Shown: piece after piece, positions 31,801-42,024 of the stretch
Layout of the letters: the number at the start of each line of letters is the position of its first letter
How positions within the stretch are numbered: the first letter of the stretch is position 1
From: Eucommia ulmoides
Taxonomy: Eukaryota; Streptophyta; Magnoliopsida; Garryales; Eucommiaceae
DNA length: 64,000 nucleotides
Direction of reading: 5' to 3'
NCBI GenBank assembly: GCA_016647705.1
Contig: CM028334.1
Location: 3,038,001 to 3,102,000, forward strand
The notes under the pieces: model-generated
Database searches by the model: none
What the model saw: the letters and a program-made list of their open reading frames with translations, nothing else
Told to the model about the DNA's origin: nothing
Made by a program: the position numbers and the translations under genes

Positions 31801-34800
31801 CTAGTTGAAGATAAGGAGCGAATTCTGCAAGCTAATTAGGTCTCTCAATTACTTACTGTTCATCTTAAGGATAAGGTAAGAGTCCGAGGGAGCGGTATTA
31901 ATAGACCAATTAGTTAGTAAGGGAGTGAGAAGATTCTAGTCCTCTCTAGATTAGTTGTTAGTTTGTTAGAGAATTGTTTGTTAAAGGAGTTTGTTAGAGT
32001 ATTTGTTAGTTTGTAGTGAATAAATAGCAGGTAAGGGCTTTGGGGCTAGATATCAGAATTTTGGAAAAAGAATTGGGAGAGACTAGGCTCTCAAAATCGT
32101 AGAGTGTTTACTGTTTTCTGTATTTGTTTTACATCATGTTAATAATTCAATCACATTTTCCTTTCAATTACTCTCTTATTTCCATTCAATTGATTGATGT
32201 TTGAGAGTGATCTAACAGGTTCATATGCTATTTTCTTGTGTAATTGAAGCACAATATACCTTAAAAATTTAACTAAACTAGAACAGTTGTGTTCCCCTTT
32301 CTAACAAAGGATATGTAAACTTGATTAAATCAAAGGTAAATGGAGAGATTTACAAATTAATTCATCAAAAATAAGATAATTCATAAAATAAGATAATTTA
32401 ACAATTTAACACCATACCTGTTATAAAGACGGTTTTCGCAACGCGTGCAAGTAACATACCAACCAAACCTAGCAAAAAAAGTAAGAAGCAAGTTCAGTCA
32501 CAATTTGCATTTAGGTCGTGTTTGGAAGCACAAAATTGAAGCCTTGGAATTGGAATTCGAATTGAACGCATATAATTTTCTAGTTATTTAGATGCGTTCA
32601 TTTCTAATTCCAATTCCAAGGCTCCAAATCCGTGCAACCAAACTCTACCTTAAGGTAAACTTCAAACATAATCCCTAAAGTTGACAATGATCGAGTCAAA
32701 ATTAACAAACAAGTAAATCTGGGTTGTGCTCACCTAATGGAAATGTATTTTCACATGACAATCATGGATACAGATCCATCATTTTCCTCCTAATGTTTCT
32801 ACAATATACTATGCACCTAAACGATTGTGATCGAATTTAACTTTACAATGGAGCCTAATTATCTAAATAGAAATGGACAGTTGAAGGTAACCCAATAACT
32901 TTGAAGCATTAATGCATTATTACGCTTGATGGATGAATAAATGCTGCATAAACTTCAATTACAAAAGCGACTTTTAACAAAAAATTATCAAATAAATTAT
33001 GCCCGCATAATTGCTAATAAACTTAACAATGATTAGCATTCTTACCCGTGCCGGCACCGAGTTCCATAGCAACAATTCCATGAAACTCGTTTGATGTAAA
33101 CATTTTGTGCAACACAAAATCAGCTAGTACCAGTTCCGCTCTCCATACCTAGTAAGAATAGAGAGATTTTTTAGCCAAACAGGTAAAGCTATTAAGAAGC
33201 ATTGAAAGGGACCTTGGCAATGGTTTTTATCATCACATATAGAAAAACAAATACTGCGACCAAGATGAGCTAGGTGAAGACCAAGCAAATGAAGCGAGAA
33301 AAGACATGATGGCAATGATGCACGAAAGATGTTGTTCCAAGGCAAAACGAAACGAAAAAAAAAAAACTATAAATTCCGAAGGACCTGTTTGGTTGTCCTT
33401 AAATTCGCAAATTGTACTATTCTTTAATTGGTCAATTAATGAATTGTTATAGTTTAGTGTTTGGCTGTAAAATTGAAAACATTTAAATTATCTACCTAAC
33501 AACTTTAGTCCTAGTTAAAATGCTATTTTCTTGCCTAATTGGAGTGAAACACAGCTTAAAATTTTAACTAAACTAAAACAATTTTATGTTTCTCTGTTCA
33601 AACAAATAATGTGTAATTTTGATTAACTCATAGGTAAATGGAAAAATATGTAAATCAATTCATCAAACACTAGATAATTCAAGATGATTTAGACAACCAA
33701 ACGGCCCTAAGTTAGTTATGTAGTAGGGAGAGAATGTGCAGCATTATGAAGAACACCTGCAAACCAACGTTTGGAATTGAAGACGTGATATTGTGCTGGA
33801 TGGTCATCACAAAATCATCCATACGTTCTTCTGCACGGAAAAAAAAAACTTAACAACACATTAGTTAAACCTTACTGTTATTCACCGAATTAAGTTTTCC
33901 CCAGACTTATAAATTAAAATTAGATTGTTCGGTTAAGAGAAAAGAAAATCAGTTCGATTAAAAAAAAAGGGTCATTCAGTCCATCAATCTAGCACCAAAA
34001 AGCAATCATATTAGCATGTACATGATCGTGTTTAAAGCTGAACGCAAAGATATTAGCTTCGAATTAAATATATGTTGGAATATTCAATATTGGTGGTATT
34101 TGTATATATGGAAAGTCAAATATACAGATTAAGAAAATAGTTAATTGTAATTAGTTATTTACTTTTTTTAGTTCTTAAGTTTTCCTATATGTAGTCTCAC
34201 ATTGTATGATTAATGATATATACAATTGATTAATTCATTTCAAGTTGGTATCGGAGCTCAAACCCAAAAAAACCCTAGCCTCTGCAGCAGCCGCCGGCTC
34301 TTTACAAGCTTTCGAAGTTCGCCGCCGGCCATTGTAGTCGTCGACGACATTCGCCGGCATCCAACAACAACCGACGAAGGTTCACCAGCGTCTCTTACAG
34401 CCAGGCGACGAACGAAAGCTCCCCTACAGCCGACGACGAGCCCTCATTACAACTGACGAAGCCTCGCCGGTCCTCTACAGCCGCCGACGAACACTCTCCG
34501 GCCTTCTACAACCGACAACGAAGCCTCGTCAGCCCTCTATTTGCTGCCGACAGCCTCGCCGGAGCCTTAGCAGACGACGAACGAACCCTCGCGAGATCTG
34601 TACGAAACAGATCTTGCGATTTCAACTTGATTGCAGCCACCAACGAACACTCGCGGCCCTAGCCACTGCCACCGCTGCCGGATTTGCTTGAAAACGACGA
34701 AACTAAGTCAACTCAGTGACTCAACTCATCAGCGAGTCAACTCAGTGATTCTCAGTGAGTCAACTCAGCATCCAGCAGCTTGGTTTCGCGAGATTTACTC

Positions 34801-37800
34801 GTTGAAGGCCAACCCGACGATTCTTAATTTCTGACGGTATTTCCCCTTGCCTTCACCATGTCCGACTTTACCTCGGAATCCATCCCAAGGTCCAGCCAAC
34901 TTACCGAACCAAAGCATCTCCCTTCCGAATCCCACTCCATCCAAATCACCTCCGTTCGTCTGAATGGAACCAATTTCTTGCGTTGGTCTCAATCGGTGCG
35001 AATGTATATCCGTGGACGAGGACGGATGGGATATCTAACCGGTGATGCAAAGGAGCCCTGCATCAAAGATCCGTCGCATACGACTTGGGATGCTGAAAAC
35101 TCCATGGTGATGACGTGGCTCGTAAACTCTATGGATGAGGAAATCAGCTCCAATTACATGTGCTACCCTACGGCGAAAGAACTTTGGGACAATATAAATC
35201 AAATGTATTCTGATCTGGGAAACCAATCTCAAAAGTATGAGTTGACTCTAAAACTCCGTGATATCCGTCAAGGCGAAGACAGTACCACCAAGTATTTCAA
35301 TTCATTGAAGAGAATATGGCAAGATCAAGATATGTTCGACGATCATGAATGGCATTCGACCGAGGATTATAGCCACTATAAGAAGTTGGTGGATGATAAT
35401 CGTGTTTTTAAGTTCCTAGCAGGTCTGAAACCGGAACTTGACGAAGTTAGGGGACGAATCATTGGTCGTCAGCCTCTTCCCTCAATTAATGAGGTTTTCT
35501 CGGAGGTCCAAAGGGAGGAGACCCGTCGGAACGTTATGCTTAACAAGTCACAAATTATCAGCTCTACAGTTGCTCCAATTGACCAGTCTGCTTTGGCTGC
35601 TGCTAATGCTCACTCCAGCAGGTTTCCACGCCGAGCATAGGAATGTCCTCATATATGGTGCGACTACTGCAACAAGCCTCGTCATACACGGGAAACATGC
35701 TGGAAAATCCATGGGAAACCCGCAAATTTGAAGAGCAACAAAACGGGAGAAAAATCTAACCGATCCTATCCTTCCGCGCATGAAGCTGCCACAACTCCAT
35801 TCAACAAAGAACAGATTGATCAACTTCTGAAACTGATGACTGTCAATCCATCATTTGGTACTCCTAATGCTTCCTTAGCTCAAACAGGTAGTAAATTTAA
35901 AGCATTTTCTTGTTCCTTAAATTCAGCACCTTGGATTATTGATTCAGGTGCTTCTGATCATATGACAAGTTTTTATCACCTTTTCAATACCTATTCACCG
36001 TGTTCTGGTAATGAAAGAATTAGAATTGTAGACGGTAGTTTCTCACCCATTGCAGGAAAATGCCAAATAACAATCTCAGATAGTGTTAATCTAAAAATGG
36101 TCCTCCACGTTCCTAAACTTACTTGTAACCTCTTATCTGTAAGTAAACTCTTGCGAGATTCGAATTGTCATGCCATTTTCTCTGAATCTCAATGTTTCTT
36201 TCAAGACCAAAGCTCGGGAAAGATGATTGGCAGTGCTAGATTGGTGGATGGCTTGTATTACTTCGATGATAACTCCTTGAGGAATAAAACAACTCACGGC
36301 ACCAGTGGTATGAGTTCAACGTCTGTTCGTGATAAAATCATGCTTTGGCACCTTAGATTAGGACATCCAAGTTTTCAATATCTTAAACATTTGTTTCCGA
36401 CGTTATTTAAGAATATGGATTGTTCTTCCTTTTATTGTGAAAGTTGTTTGTTTGCAAAAAGTCAGCGTACTTCTTATATTTCAAAATCATATCATGCATC
36501 TAAACCATTTTATTTAATTCACAGCGATGTATGGGGTCCCTAAAAAATCACAATACTATCCGGAAAAAGATGGTTTGTGACATTTATTGATGATCACACA
36601 CGTTTATGTAGGACATATTTGATGCATGCAAAATCTGATGTAGCAGCTTTATTTAAAGATTTTTGTATTATGCTAGAAAACCAATTTCAAATGAAACCTA
36701 GCATTCTTCGCACAGATAATGGAACAAAATATTTCAATGAATGTTTAGGCAGTTTTTTTAAAACAAATGGTATTCTACATCAATCTACGTGTCGTGACAC
36801 GCCCCAACAAAATGGCATTGCTGAACGAAAAAATAAACACTTACTCGAAATCGCACATACACTCATGTTTTCTATGCATATTCCAAAATATTTGTGGGGT
36901 GATGCTCTTTTAACAGCCGCATATTTAATAAATCGCATGCCTACACGTATTCTAAATTACACCACACCATTTGATAACTTCAAAACACACTTTCCAGCTT
37001 CTAGGATATCAGCTGACCTGCCTCTTAAAATATTTGGCTGCACTTCTTATGTTCATATTCCTAGCCAATTTCGGTCTAAACTTGATCCTAGAGCAGAAAA
37101 ATGTGTTTTCATCGGTTATGCACCAAATCAAAAAGGGTATAAGTGTTACAATCCACAAACCAAGAAAATTCATGTTAGTATGAACGTCACGTTTTTGGAA
37201 AATGTTTCCTTCTTTAACAAAAATCCCTTTCAGGGGGAGAATGTAATGGAAGAGAATTTTTGGGTCACTGATGATCCTCTCCCTACCACAGTCTTATAAA
37301 TTTTTCTTCCAAATCAGTCAAAAACAAGTGATAATAATATTGAAAAACAAAAAGGGATCCCTACTAGTACACAAGTGCCGAGCATAATTCCTTCACAAAC
37401 AGATGAAGAAATACCACAATCATGTACTGAGTTGCGGGTTTATATTTGGAGAGGTACAAAAAAGAATACAGATCAGCCTACTGTTCTAGCACAAGGTCAA
37501 TCCGACTCCCCAAGCAATGATCCAAGTAATCCTATATCTTTACCACCTCCTAATGAATCTTCTCATTCCAGTATTTCTCCAGATCTTAATATCCCTATAG
37601 CCATCAGGAAAGGAGTTAGAACCTGCACTAATCACCCCATATCTAGATATGTATCCTACACAAAACTTTCCGAACCTTATAGAGTCTTTACTTCTAAAGT
37701 TACTAATCTGTTTATTCCAAGAAACATTGAGGAAGCACTAGGTGATACAGGTTGGAAGCTAGCAGTTCTGGAAGAGATGAATGCTCTTAAAAGGAGTGGT

Positions 37801-40761
37801 ACGTGGGAAATAGTTGATTCGCCAAAGGATACAAAGATAGTTGGGTGCAAGTGGGTATTCACAGTTAAGTGTAAGGCAGATGGAAGCATAGAATGGTATA
37901 AAGCAAGGCTCGTGGCTAAAGGGTTCACGCAGACATATGGAATAGACTACCAAGAAACATTTGCTCCAGTTGCTAAGATAAACTCGATTCGGGTTCTATT
38001 GTCCTTAGCTGTGAATCTTGATTGGCCACTACACCAATTAGACGTGAAAAATGCCTTTCTAAATGGAGACTTGGAGGAAGAAGTGTTCATGAGTTTACCA
38101 CCGGGCTTTGAAAGAAAGATAGGACAAGGAAAAGTGTGCAAGTTAACGAAGTCACTATACGGCCTAAAACAGTCTCCAAGAGCGTGGTTTGAACGCTTTG
38201 GAACCACTGTAAAAGGTCAGGGTTATCAACAAAACCAAGCAGATCATACTATGTTTTATAGACACTCAATTGATGGTAAGATTGCAATTTTAATCGTCTA
38301 TGTAGATGATATTATCTTAACAGGAAGTGATAGTGACGAGTTGAGAAGACTTAAAGGAAAACTTATTGATAATTTTGAAATCAAAGACTTAGGTCCATTA
38401 AAATATTTTCTTGGAATGGAATTTGCTAGATCAAAGGGAGGCATATTTGTGAGTCAAAGAAAGTATGTACTCGACCTACTGAATGAAACAGGATTACTCG
38501 GGTGCAAAGCTGTAGAAACTCCAAGTGAACCGAATGAGAAACTACAACCGGCCAAACCTGAAACTGTGATAAACCAAGAACAATATCAAAGACTAATGGG
38601 GCAGTTAATCTACTTATCACATACCCGTCCTGATATAGCCTTTGCCGTAAGCATGGTCAGCCAATTCATGCACTCACCAGGACAAGAACACTTCGATGTT
38701 GCCTATAGAATACTAAGGTACTTAAAGGGTACTCCTGGAAAGGGAATTTTGTACAAGAAACGTGGCCACCACCTTGTAGAGGTTTATACCGATGCAGACT
38801 GGGCTGGGAGCATCACAGACAGGAGATCGACCTCCGGTTACTGTACTTTTGTTGGTGGGAACCTCGTCACATGGCGGAGCAAGAAACAGAATGTCGTAGC
38901 TAGAAGCAGCGCAGAAGCGGAGTACAGATCAGTGGCTTACGGCATCTGTGAAGTGTTATGGATTAACAGATTACTCGGAGAGTTGAAGATATCTAATTCA
39001 GTACCTATGAAGGTCTACTGTGATAACAAATCAGCCATTGCGATTGCTCACAATCTGGTGTTGCACGATCGGACAAAACATGTGAAAGTGGACAAGCATT
39101 TCATCAAGGAAAAGATCGATAGTGGACAAATATGTATGCCATATGTACCGACTACTGAACAGATCGCAGACATTCTAACAAAAGGATTACCAAATAAGAG
39201 ATTCGATTATCTAGTATGCAAGCTGACAATGAAAGATATCTTCATACCAGCTTGAGGGGGAGTGTTGGAATATTCAATATTGGTAGTATTTGTATATATG
39301 GAAGTCAAATATACAGATTAGAAAAATAGTTAATTGTAATTAGTTATTTACCTTTTTTAGTTCTTAAGTTTTCCTATATGTAGTCTCACATTGTATGATT
39401 AATGATATATACAATTAATTAATTCATTTCAAGTATATCTATAATAAACTACATACAATTATTAATCATCGGTTGTGCTTAGAAAAGTGATTGATGTCCA
39501 CTCGACATTCAAAGAAGATAGTTGAGGATATGAGTACATCATTTCCCAGTAAGATGATAAGGCAAAGAACAGAAAACAACAGCATGAGTTTCTTAGGGTG
39601 ATCACAACTTACTTCGACGTCGATTTAAAATGAGATCACCGTCCTCATCCAACCCAACAATCTGGTGCTCAGAATTCTTGGGTATGCCATAGTATGCGTC
39701 GTCCGAAGCTTCAACTTCAAAACATTGAAAATTATAAAGTGGATTACTAATATTTCAAGTCTTAGTAGCCTTTACAAGAGATCAATTGTGAACATTGTCA
39801 TGCTAAAGCAATAGGCATTGCGTAATCTATAGAAACATTTAGAAAAATGATTCAAATTAGCTACAGCGATATTTTCAAATTCGTTTTGTCTTCCTAATCC
39901 ATGTTGTAGATATTGACATTGGATTGATATATTGATGTTCTCAATCACAATTTATACATGTAACGTGAATACTACATAAAAAAATGCATGTATATGTTCC
40001 ATACAGAAAAGAATAGCTAGGGAATAACACCATAAATCAGCAAATTAAAGAGCAGGAAGTTTCTTAGATTGTTTAACTTCTACAGAATGATTGTAGCTTA
40101 AAGTTCATCCAAACTGTAATTCGCAGGTCCTAAATATAATAAGGGTGTTTCCATGGCAAGTCACTTATTTTACCTTTAATTTTAAAAAAGTCTCATACGC
40201 AATTGCAACTTATATTTTAGTCTCGTGCATTAAAAAAAAAAAGGGAAAGGCACAAAGCACAATAGACACATTGTGCTCTCGGCATGCATTATATGTATCT
40301 AATTGTCTGCTAGATACAATAAATATTACATAAATACATGTAACCAATATTACACTAGTGTGAATGCATTGGCGTGCCCAGACTAACACCCAAGCAAAAA
40401 CCAATTTAAGTGACTAAATCAAAATTTATGTTTTAAATGAGACTAATAACATATTACACCCACTACTTGTGACTAATCATCAAATTATCTTATATAAAAA
40501 TGCACCAAAACATCGAATCTCGTGTCTCCAATATCAACATTTGATTAAATCTATTGATTCTATAACCTCTACAACGCCTTTACCAGGTAGACGTGAGATG
40601 GTGAAGTGCGAGATATGAGGTCCGGAGAAGTAAGGAGGACATCCAAGGTGAACCTCACTCATCACTTGATCGCCCTCCGTCGAATCACCGGCAGCGGAAG
40701 GCGTCAAACTCTCCGATGACTCCGGATGATGTGCCGGCGGCTGATCGTCTCTACCTTCCAT
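28878..40761 (-). CDS. METTL22-like: METTL22-like protein methyltransferase (nine exons)
   Basis: Exons at 40584-40761, 39613-39714, 33757-33830, 33046-33148, 32418-32468, 30979-31132, 30302-30443, 29141-29255 and 28878-29020 join in frame to 353 residues. The fold is the class I SAM-dependent methyltransferase of family 16 (METTL21/22/23). VWRAELVLADFVLH and the SAM motif ELGAGTG (about 146-152) are followed by LVGMLLARVAKTVFITD, LDWRD, the post-motif ASLIVAADVIYSDELTHAF, and a C-terminal half with ALEKRYNF. Human METTL22 methylates Kin17 lysine; the plant substrate is unknown. Exon 1 encodes a Ser/Pro-rich start and HFTISR. The acceptor of exon 2 could be 6 bases later (39708). Introns have grown by insertions: a copia element, a plastid DNA mosaic, an LTR remnant and at least four MITEs, while every coding phase remains intact. 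Confidence 0.92.
29287..29992. mobile_element. Tourist-like MITE, family A, split by plastid DNA
   Basis: The left half starts GGGCCCGTTTGGTTG after TTA. The right half resumes near 29850 (TTTTCTTATGTAATTGGAGT) and ends CTCAAACAGGGCCC. The body words match complete copies. The insert between about 29425 and 29848 is the plastid mosaic. The element lies in a METTL22-like intron. Confidence 0.8.
29436..29835. pseudogene. Nuclear plastid DNA mosaic: 23S, atpB, 16S and 23S fragments
   Basis: Four segments are joined without spacers. About 29438-29507 is the antisense of 23S rRNA (its complement reads GCTCTTGCGCCGAAGATAAA...GGGGCTAAGCGATC). About 29508-29638 is sense atpB, with DELFEEDRLTIAGA then SQSFFIAEVFTGSPGKYFG, the C-terminal part of the ATP synthase beta subunit, interrupted by a TGA. 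About 29638-29685 is antisense 16S (GCCTCCCGTAGGAGTC). About 29686-29833 is sense 23S 3' region (TTCCCTAGTACGAGAGGACC, GGGTAGCCAAATGCGGAG), lacking two internal stretches. All are decayed copies with no function. Confidence 0.85.
30487..30920. mobile_element. Inverted-repeat element family G, copy 1, in a METTL22-like intron
   Basis: Left end GGGAAAAATTTATTTTTGGT, then TTTGGTCCCTCAAGTTTTAC and ATTTGTTTCAATTCC. The right end is the inverse (GAATTGAAACAAATGTGAAA, CTTGAGGGATCAAATG, TTTTCCCC). A second copy lies at 63297-63760. Confidence 0.7.
31381..32217 (+). mobile_element. 837-bp LTR-element derivative with GGTTC target duplication
   Basis: The ends are TGATAGATTACTC (31381) and GTGATCTAACA (to 32217), with GGTTC directly repeated outside (31376-31380, 32218-32222), as for an LTR-class integration. 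The word ATTACTCTCTTATTTCC appears near both ends (31388 and 32167). The inside has a gag fragment and then LTR-like text (TTGTTAGTTTGTAGTGAATA, AATAGCAGG). Pol is absent, so it needed enzymes from a full element. Confidence 0.75.
31470..31840 (+). pseudogene. Fragment of Ty3/gypsy-type gag
   Basis: The frame reads GKALAWYQ, then LRTWMEFKLAVLNRFRSS, EKFLAIRQETTVEDYQERFE and GLPNEHL, followed in another frame by EVRLLKPNGLIEMMKVAQLVE. This is the classic order of the retrotransposon gag core (W..f...l...F......e....l....Q..sv.eY...Fe.l). It has at least one frameshift and has lost the zinc knuckle and pol. Confidence 0.8.
32514..32649. mobile_element. Family B MITE with TTA target duplication
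   Basis: The ends GGTCGTGTTTGGAAGC and ACCAAACTCTACC are flanked by TTA (32511-32513, 32650-32652). The 136-bp body has GAAGCCTTGGAATTGGAATT and TTCATTTCTAATTCCAATTC. It is in a METTL22-like intron, 45 bases from exon 5. Confidence 0.85.
33381..33707. mobile_element. Tourist-like MITE, family A, near full length
   Basis: The ends GGACCTGTTTGGTTGTCC and GACAACCAAACGGCCC are inverted; TAA follows the right end and GAA precedes the left, so the duplication is imperfect. It is the longest intact member here (about 327 bp) and serves as the reference for the split copies. It lies between METTL22-like exons 3 and 4. Confidence 0.8.
34073..34242 (+). repeat. 5' LTR of the copia element
   Basis: A 170-bp LTR starting TGTTGGAATATTCAATATTG. 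It carries no strong TATA of its own beyond TGTATATATGG and TGATATATAC, and is followed after two bases by the primer-binding site. Confidence 0.9.
34258..34640 (+). repeat. Degenerate GC-rich minisatellite in the copia leader
   Basis: Between the primer-binding site and gag, words such as CTACAGCCGACGACGA and GCCTCGCCGG recur about every 50-60 bases. The leader is much more GC-rich than the rest of the element. It has no credible protein; the open frame at 34226 is a by-product. Confidence 0.7.
34858..39255 (+). pseudogene. Copia gag-pol frame with three in-frame stops
   Basis: One continuous reading frame from ATG 34858 to the stop at 39253-39255, broken only by stop codons at 35638-35640 (TAG), 36541-36543 (TAA) and 37297-37299 (TAA); there are no frameshifts. 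In order: gag of the UBN2 type (FLRWSQSVRMYIRG), a zinc knuckle just after the first stop (CDYCNKPRHTRETC), protease (IDSGASDHM), integrase zinc finger (LWHLRLGHPS...CESCLFAKS) and core (RTDNGTKYF, DTPQQNGIAERKN), RT (KARLVAKGFTQ, LDVKNAFLNGDL, YVDDIILTGSD) and RNase H (YTDADWAGS, SSAEAEYR, DRTKHVKVDKHFI). All catalytic motifs look intact, so only the stops disable it. Confidence 0.93.
39263..39431 (+). repeat. 3' LTR of the copia element
   Basis: A 169-bp copy, preceded by GAGGGGGAG. Differences from the 5' LTR include G to A at LTR base 23, loss of one A near base 40, and T to C in the T-run near base 105. Confidence 0.9.
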
Positions 40762-40969
40762 TGAACCGAGATCGGTTTTAAGCTCCTATGAGGCCTCGCA
40801 ACATCAACATCCAAATGACGAAATCTACTTCTTTTCTTCTTAATTTTCCCCCCTTTGTTTCGATCCAAACGAACAGTACGAGAAATGGTGTGGGAAGAGC
40901 ACTAACTATATTATTTAGGGTAAATTGCCCTTTAATCCCTTCTATTTCGTTTAATTATACTTTATCCCT
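40762..40969 (-). promoter_or_regulatory. Short upstream region of the METTL22-like gene
   Basis: About 200 bases from the ATG to the SINE at 40970 make up the leader and core promoter. Apart from CTATATTATTTAGGG (about 40905, a possible TATA on either strand), no element can be fixed. Confidence 0.4.
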
Positions 40970-41155
40970 ACCAATAACATGTAGCTCAAGTAGCAAGGCA
41001 TATTTGTATTAAAATAGTTGAGGGACCACTACAAAGTCAAAGATTCGAGCCTACAGAAAAGCACTTGTTGTAAGGGACAGTCACGCACTTCGAACGAGCT
41101 AGTCTTTCACCCTATGTGGGTTGGGAGACACTCATGAGTATACAAAAAAAAATAT
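40970..41155 (+). mobile_element. tRNA-derived SINE family C, copy 2, with target duplication
   Basis: Box A-like TAGCTCAAGTAGCAAGGC (40982) and box B-like AGATTCGAGCCT (41042) are followed by GTAAGGGACAGTCACGCA and an A-rich tail ending 41155. TTTATCCCT is repeated at 40961-40969 and 41156-41164, and removing the insert leaves a smooth TTTATCCCTCTTTACTTC. This is the best-defined member of the family. Confidence 0.8.
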
Positions 41156-41164
41156 TTTATCCCT

Positions 41165-42024
41165 CTTTACTTCAAAAAACTACACACTTTCAATTTTTTT
41201 CATCTAATTTTTAGACGAAATAGACAAAATTGTCCATTTATTTTAATTTTAATTTAAATTTTTATCGTAATTATTTTTAAAAATATAATTATAATAAAAA
41301 TAAATTTTAATTTCATTAATTTTTAAGCATGTTCCATCAATTTATACCCTTTAACTTTGCATATATATATATATATATACACACTTTATTAGCTTTTTTA
41401 TTTATTTATTTAGTATTTCTAACAATTATAAATCTAGAAATCGATATTGTGCTAATGAAGAGTGAAATAGGATCTGACCCGTGGACTAAAGATGGATTGA
41501 ACCCGAAATCGGTGTCCAAACCGACTGGAACATTCACATGAGAGGGTCACATAGTTCATGCTCATACGTTGGGTCTCATGCCAAGAGCATGCTCTCTAAC
41601 AGATTCATAATGATCGTCGTTGAGCACACTCTGTCTATTTTTTCCCGACAAACAAAAATCTTTAAATGTCAAGAATGAGTACACTACTCTCGCGTTGGAG
41701 TTTATTTGTCGGGATTCAAACTTCTGTCATAAGAATTCATGCAAGTACCACTTGCTCCAAGGAGTTAGTTAAAGATTAGGAGACACCTCATCCAGTTACA
41801 GAGATCTCGATATCATCAAGTGCCTTTTGGAACGAGAATTAAGTGTGTTTTTTTTCCAAAATGCTGATATACATACACAATATTTTCTCCACAATCCCAT
41901 TAAAAGAATTCATCTTGAATATGGAGAACAATACAATGGAAACAATCTGCATTGTACACTATATTTAAAAAAAAAAACAAAAAAAAAAACACTTTAATCA
42001 TTAATCATTAATCATATATTCATA
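41165..42024. other. Intergenic region between METTL22-like promoter and IST1-like 3' end
   Basis: AT-rich, with a TA microsatellite at about 41359-41378. A block at 41690-41765 (GGGATTCAAACTTCTGTCAT, CAAGTACCACTTGCTCCAAG) looks on the minus strand like another tRNA-derived head (AAGTGGTACTTGCATGAATT, TTTGAATCCCGAC). The IST1-like 3' UTR must fill part of 41850-42024. Confidence 0.45.

Larger units (their letters stand above)
31335..32400. mobile_element. Family A MITE split by an LTR-element remnant
   Basis: The left end GGGTCCGTTTGGTTGTCC follows TAA; the right half resumes at 32223 (ATATGCTATTTTCTTGTG, ACTAAACTAGAACAGTTGTG, AAGATAATT). The right terminus near 32400 is degraded. Removing the insert 31381-32217 restores the usual order of family words. 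Confidence 0.7.
34073..39431 (+). mobile_element. Ty1/copia LTR retrotransposon, antisense in a METTL22-like intron
   Basis: The two LTRs, about 170 bp each (34073-34242 and 39263-39431), begin TGTTGGAATATTC and end TTCATTTCA. They differ at about five bases and one indel, roughly 97 percent identity. TTGGTATCGGAGC directly after the 5' LTR is a primer-binding site of the initiator tRNA-Met type with one change, and GAGGGGGAG before the 3' LTR is the polypurine tract. TATAT occurs at both outer borders, but the exact duplication depends on one or two bases at the LTR edge. Domain order gag, protease, integrase, RT, RNase H marks copia. The short LTR and 5.4-kb size are normal for small copia lineages. 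Confidence 0.95.

Noticed and set aside
34226..34456. 76-codon frame near the copia 5' LTR
   Set aside because: It covers the primer-binding site and the GC-rich leader minisatellite; gag starts later at 34858.
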